64,000 nt of DNA. It comes from Sipunculus nudus (Eukaryota; Annelida; Sipuncula; Golfingiida; Sipunculidae). Both the position numbers and the translations under genes were made by a program. The notes beneath the pieces were generated by a model. The model worked only from the letters and a program-made list of their open reading frames with translations. It was not told the DNA's origin and ran no database searches. Each line of letters begins with the position of its first letter. The stretch's first letter is position 1. The stretch lies in NCBI GenBank assembly GCA_026874595.1, contig CM049306.1:88512142-88576141 (forward strand). The letters run 5' to 3'. This document shows, piece after piece, positions 60,345 through 64,000 of the stretch.

Positions 60345-62081
60345 TTATCTCCTGTGCTCTCTTATACCGCAGAGTAACTTCAGGAAGGCGTGCCTGAAGT
60401 CCCGGTTAAAGATGGTATAGATGAGTGGATTTAATGCTGAGTTACAATAGCCGAGCCAAAAGCAAACGGCAAAAATCATGGGGTCTACATACAGTTTAAA
60501 TATTGATGAAATTAAGTAGATAGAAAAGAATGGCATCCAGCAGAGAATGAAAGTGGCCATTATAATCCCAAGGACCAGTGTAGCTCGTCTTTCCTTCGCT
60601 CGGGCTAATTTCCGTTTCTGCTTCTCTGGGTCTTCAAATGGTTTTTTATTTTGTTTTTCATCAAAGTTGCTATCATGCGACCTTACAATGTTGTTACTAA
60701 ATCTTCTGATATCAGAAGGAGAGAGAAATTTTACTTTGATACGGCGTGGCCCCGAATGGCCTTTAGATTTTTTGGTGAACATATTCTTTCTCTTTTTGTT
60801 TTCCTCCTTGTCACACCTGTTGCCGCCTGGGGTTTTTATAGTTATTTTTGTTTGTGAACCGGAGACGCAGTCTGCACTATCTTCGGACGGGCCCAGTTTG
60901 ATATTGCTATCACTCTTTTCTTCATTTAAGCCGGAAGCTGTGTCCGTTTCATCACTTGTTTGAACAGCTTTGTTTTGCAATTTACCACGGGTAGGTGGCG
61001 CCTCATGCGCCGAGTCCGTGTCCTCGGAGAGCAGTCTTTTATTCTCCTCTGTTGATTTTACGTGCAATGTGGTGGGCAGTTTGGACGATGGAGGACTAAC
61101 TGCTGGTTCAATGACGGCTTTGTTTGAACCGTTATCTGGCAGTTCCTCCGAACATAACTCACTCGTGTCTTCCAGATCAACCTTTGTCTCTCCAAGCTTA
61201 CTACTGAAGCTTGTAGTTGTCGTGGAACTCTTGCCGTTTTCCGGCAACACTTTTTTCTTCTTCAATCCGCGGCGCGCCCGTTTCCGAGCCGCAAGATATA
61301 TTTTTAGATACACAAAAACCATAATGATTCCCGGTATATAAAAGGATCCCATGGTAGAATAGACGATGTAACCGATATCCTCACTCAGAATACACAGCGG
61401 TAAACCAAAGCGTGTAGGTTGCGGACGCTTCCAACCTGCCAGGGGCGGAAAACATATGATCATAGACAGTATCCACACGACTGCGATCATGATTACAGCT
61501 CGTTTTTTGGTGCGCTGCCGGACATAGCTGATGGCGCGCGTTATGCTCCAGTAGCGATCAAGACTAATTAAGCAGAGATTCAAGATGGAAGCAGTACTGA
61601 ACAAAACATCCGTCGCCAGCCAAAGCTCACAGAGAATCTGCCCAAAGAACCAATATCCCATGAGCTCGTTTGCTAAAGTCAACGGCATGATCAAAAGGCC
61701 TACGAGTAGGTCGCTGACTGCCAGAGACGCAATGAACCAGTTTTGGACGCCGTTTAAGTTGCGGTCTACCGCGGTCGCTATTATCACCAATGCGTTCCCT
61801 ATAACTATCACTATCATTATCAATGTAACGATGATTGATGCAAGTATGATATGCACCCAAGAGTAGCCACTCGGGTAGGGGCCGGAATAATTCCCGGACG
61901 TTTCCGAAGGGGTCGGCCCCAGCGAATTAGCAGGAATGGTTGAATTGACGACCCACATGTCAGAAGCAATATAACTCGTCACGGATGAGCTGTTCTCCAT
62001 TCCCAGCTTAGAACTTGATAGGATCTGTACGCTTTGGTATTGGAAAATTGATGGCCTGATCAGGCTGCCCCCGTCCACCAT
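60345..62081 (-). CDS. Biogenic amine GPCR, octopamine/alpha-adrenergic-like
   Basis: 578 codons, one uninterrupted exon. Class A receptor of the plasma membrane. Extracellular N-terminus of about 74 residues with N-glycosylation sites at N30, N46 and N64. TM1 (about 76-104, GN96), TM2 (D124 in LAVSD), TM3 with amine-binding D158 and disulfide C151 (partner C230), then D175-R176-Y177. TM4 W203. TM5 YSTMGS (S242, S246) with P250. Third loop is long (about 265-500), basic and Ser/Thr/Glu-rich. TM6 C514-W515-M516-P517-F518-F519. TM7 W-x-GY then N551-P-x-x-Y555. Tail short with Cys571, a likely palmitoylation site. Block ANELMGYWFFG...DVLFSTASILNL resembles alpha2-adrenergic, octopamine (Lymnaea oa1-type) and tyramine receptors; the ligand is not decidable by eye, octopamine being my first guess. 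A TGA lies in frame 31 nt upstream of the ATG, so the 5' end is fixed; M28 (ATG at 62,000) is an alternative start. Long loop and Asp3.32 suggest Gi/Gq-type amine signalling by family knowledge. Confidence 0.95.
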   Translation of the reverse strand: MVDGGSLIRPSIFQYQSVQILSSSKLGMENSSSVTSYIASDMWVVNSTIPANSLGPTPSETSGNYSGPYPSGYSWVHIILASIIVTLIMIVIVIGNALVIIATAVDRNLNGVQNWFIASLAVSDLLVGLLIMPLTLANELMGYWFFGQILCELWLATDVLFSTASILNLCLISLDRYWSITRAISYVRQRTKKRAVIMIAVVWILSMIICFPPLAGWKRPQPTRFGLPLCILSEDIGYIVYSTMGSFYIPGIIMVFVYLKIYLAARKRARRGLKKKKVLPENGKSSTTTTSFSSKLGETKVDLEDTSELCSEELPDNGSNKAVIEPAVSPPSSKLPTTLHVKSTEENKRLLSEDTDSAHEAPPTRGKLQNKAVQTSDETDTASGLNEEKSDSNIKLGPSEDSADCVSGSQTKITIKTPGGNRCDKEENKKRKNMFTKKSKGHSGPRRIKVKFLSPSDIRRFSNNIVRSHDSNFDEKQNKKPFEDPEKQKRKLARAKERRATLVLGIIMATFILCWMPFFSIYLISSIFKLYVDPMIFAVCFWLGYCNSALNPLIYTIFNRDFRHAFLKLLCGIREHRR

Positions 62082-62273
62082 CACCGGCTCGTCACGGTGG
62101 AGGTCACGTGATCATCACATACATCTTGCAATATGAGAATTTCATGCATAGTGCTTGCATTTCATCGTGAGTTTAACACCGCGTTTATAATTCCATTGGT
62201 CACTGAAGAACTGCAATAGTAAAATACGAGCCCGGCTCTTCTTGAAGCTTCTACAGGAATGGCTGCCAATGAT

Positions 62274-62277
62274 CCTG
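62274..62277 (-). other. Candidate 3' splice site of a 5'-UTR exon (GPCR gene)
   Basis: On the minus strand, TTGTTTATACTTTACAG then GATCATTGGC. The exon would begin at 62,274, 193 nt upstream of the ATG. A second, weaker acceptor (TTTACTATTGCAG) lies near 62,211. Amine receptors with intron-free ORFs often have spliced 5' UTRs; no donor is assigned. Confidence 0.3.
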
Positions 62278-62289
62278 TAAAGTATAAAC

Positions 62290-64000
62290 AAAGACATTTA
62301 TTAGAATAAGCTTGCAAACCAGGATATGGAAGTTAGAGTGCACAATCAGGGACATGGCCAACAGTAAAAAGTAAAAATCAATGACGCACGAGAGTTGGTG
62401 TGAACCATCAACCATGATGAAGAACCGATGACTCGACGGTCATGGACTCTGAGGTCAGAACTCGAGAAATCCATCTCGAGCCCAGAAGAAAACGAACTTT
62501 GACAACACACGGTCTGAAGTATGGACAACTTATTTTCTCGAATGCATGACTTCCTCTCTCGTGTGGGCGAAATATCCTTTAATAAAGTCTACTTACCGTT
62601 TTGTGTGAACAACTAATTCATAAGAAAGTACCTTTCGTATACATGAGTATTTCGTTTGAACTACTCACGTCCACTGCATGCAGATACCCTACTATTTACA
62701 CCCTTCCGCCAGAGGTCGTTTCTACTCAAAACGAACCTCCACCAGTAAAGCACTGTGGGAAGGCCGGGACAACTTGTCTAATAGGTCAAACTTAAACATA
62801 AAAATGTTGTGCCATTTCCAGGAAACACCTCTTGTGTTTCCTTCCATAAAAAGATCAACATTTATGTAATTTACCTGGAAAAAACTCTAATGCACGGTAC
62901 ATGAACGGACCTCTCTACCTTCTTTACGTTTAGAAGCCTCGGTGACGTTTCGGCCGTGAGATTTAAACCCCGCAAAACCTGACCAAAAGAGTCGTCCTTT
63001 TGTGAGTCCGACTCTGCGCAGTGTGTTGTTACTGGTGCAGACGCTTCCTCCTCGTGTGCATACGTTTGCTCTTCCGTTTGGATTACTTAACTGGTGGACA
63101 ATGCACGCCTTACTGTCGCTTGCGGGCGATTTAGGCAACTCTCTCTTGTAGACGACTTACTATCTCGAGTATGATTAGCTATCTGGGGGGGGGGAGGACT
63201 TGTTATCTCGTTAGGACAACTTTACGTCTAGTTTTGATGGTTTAGTAACTTTTGTAGACGACCTTATATCATTTGTTGGTACATTTTCATATCGTTTTGA
63301 CGAATACCTATATCATACACTACATGTCATATACCAAACATTTGTGTTCAGGAAATCGTGTACCAGACTACTTGGATCTCTAAGGGGAGATGTAATCCTA
63401 CGGAAAATTTATACAATTTCAGCCTGAGATTATATTGTTAAGATATTCGTATGTTACATATGTTGGGCAGTTTGTATATTCATAAGCGAAGTAAGATGTG
63501 ACATTCATGAAATCTTCACCACAATACATGGCCATATTAGCCTCATTAGCATAAAGAGTAGCCCAGGTGTAAGCCACCGGCACGGAACGCCTATAATCCG
63601 TTCAAGACACAAAGACAGACAGCATTAACACAGAGGTGCACTCTAAGTTAAGCTCGTATGTCAATTAGTAACGTGTCCTCAGGGCCGTGTAGACCATAAT
63701 TAGTGTGTATTTAACCGGTCTACATGAGCGCCCATTAAATTTTAATAACTCTCTCACTCATCATCTCGGAACTAAACACATGCTAAACCCATCCAGCGTA
63801 CGGTCGCAGTTAAATTATATACTTATTTTCAAGTGGTTTGAATGGAACTCTGTTTATCGTGCTTGTTCCTAATACAAGCTCCCAATTTTCAAAGTGTTCA
63901 CACCCAGCTAACACGCAAACACAAAAACACTTTCTTCTGGAACTCGCCCTTGAACTCGAAGATCAGGGGTCGAATTATGCTATGTAACATATGTCTCGTT
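62290..64000. other. Upstream of the GPCR gene, nothing firm
   Basis: Short frames only. A poly-G run of 9 at 63,185. The promoter or first exon of the receptor gene may lie here or beyond the window. Confidence 0.4.

Noticed and set aside
60547-61866. Plus-strand open frames of 138, 123 and 93 codons
   Set aside because: They are antisense shadows of the receptor gene and have no motif of their own.

Overview
This is a 64 kb piece of an AT-rich, repeat-rich eukaryotic (metazoan) genome. It is most likely from a mollusc or another lophotrochozoan. The evidence is one intron-free biogenic-amine GPCR of protostome octopamine/alpha-adrenergic type, many long (TA)n runs, a degraded LINE, several PIF/Harbinger-type and hAT-type miniature transposons, and a Helentron/'pearl'-like element with a tandem-repeat core, an architecture first described in bivalves. 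I saw no bacterial, viral or organellar gene set. The species assignment is inference.

Layout. 1-3.0 kb holds the remains of one non-LTR retrotransposon: coiled-coil ORF1 debris, an endonuclease fragment, then the RT thumb and C-terminus, with a large internal deletion. 3.66-4.57, 38.44-39.36 and 41.02-41.82 kb are three solo LTRs of one family, two of them with perfect 4-bp target duplications. 5.0-5.3, 25.36-25.44 and 58.33-58.76 kb are hAT-type MITEs. 6.93-7.25, 26.08-26.30 and 46.38-46.64 kb are three copies of another MITE. 9.59-11.72 kb is a minisatellite of roughly 40-bp units with higher-order structure. 14.5-15.4 kb is a 27-bp minisatellite that stays open as an SPSPSPGYL repeat on the minus strand. 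22.7-23.1 and 51.3-51.7 kb are two copies of a tRNA-derived SINE. 29.6-30.9 kb is the Helentron-like element. 35.2-35.8 kb is a recent duplication and inverted-repeat cluster in (TA)n/(CTAT)n. 40.3-41.0 kb is a 22-bp minisatellite. 44.1-45.4 kb holds two PIF/Harbinger copies, one with a decayed nuclease fragment, and 52.6-53.3 kb is a third Harbinger-type MITE with a clean TTA duplication.

The only gene I can assert is the GPCR at 60,345-62,081 on the minus strand (578 codons, all seven TM segments, Asp3.32, DRY, CWxP and NPxxY). An AATAAA lies just past its stop and a candidate 5'-UTR splice acceptor lies upstream. One candidate terminal exon on the plus strand (57,129-57,316) has a good 3' splice site and a poly(A) signal but no recognised homology. 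Everything else reads as intergenic or intronic DNA, and most open frames there are chance frames or products of tandem repeats.

Nothing here looks like a new enzymatic system. The most interesting material is mobile-element biology: the Helentron-like element, the dated and undated solo LTRs, the SPSPSPGYL minisatellite ORF and the higher-order minisatellite.
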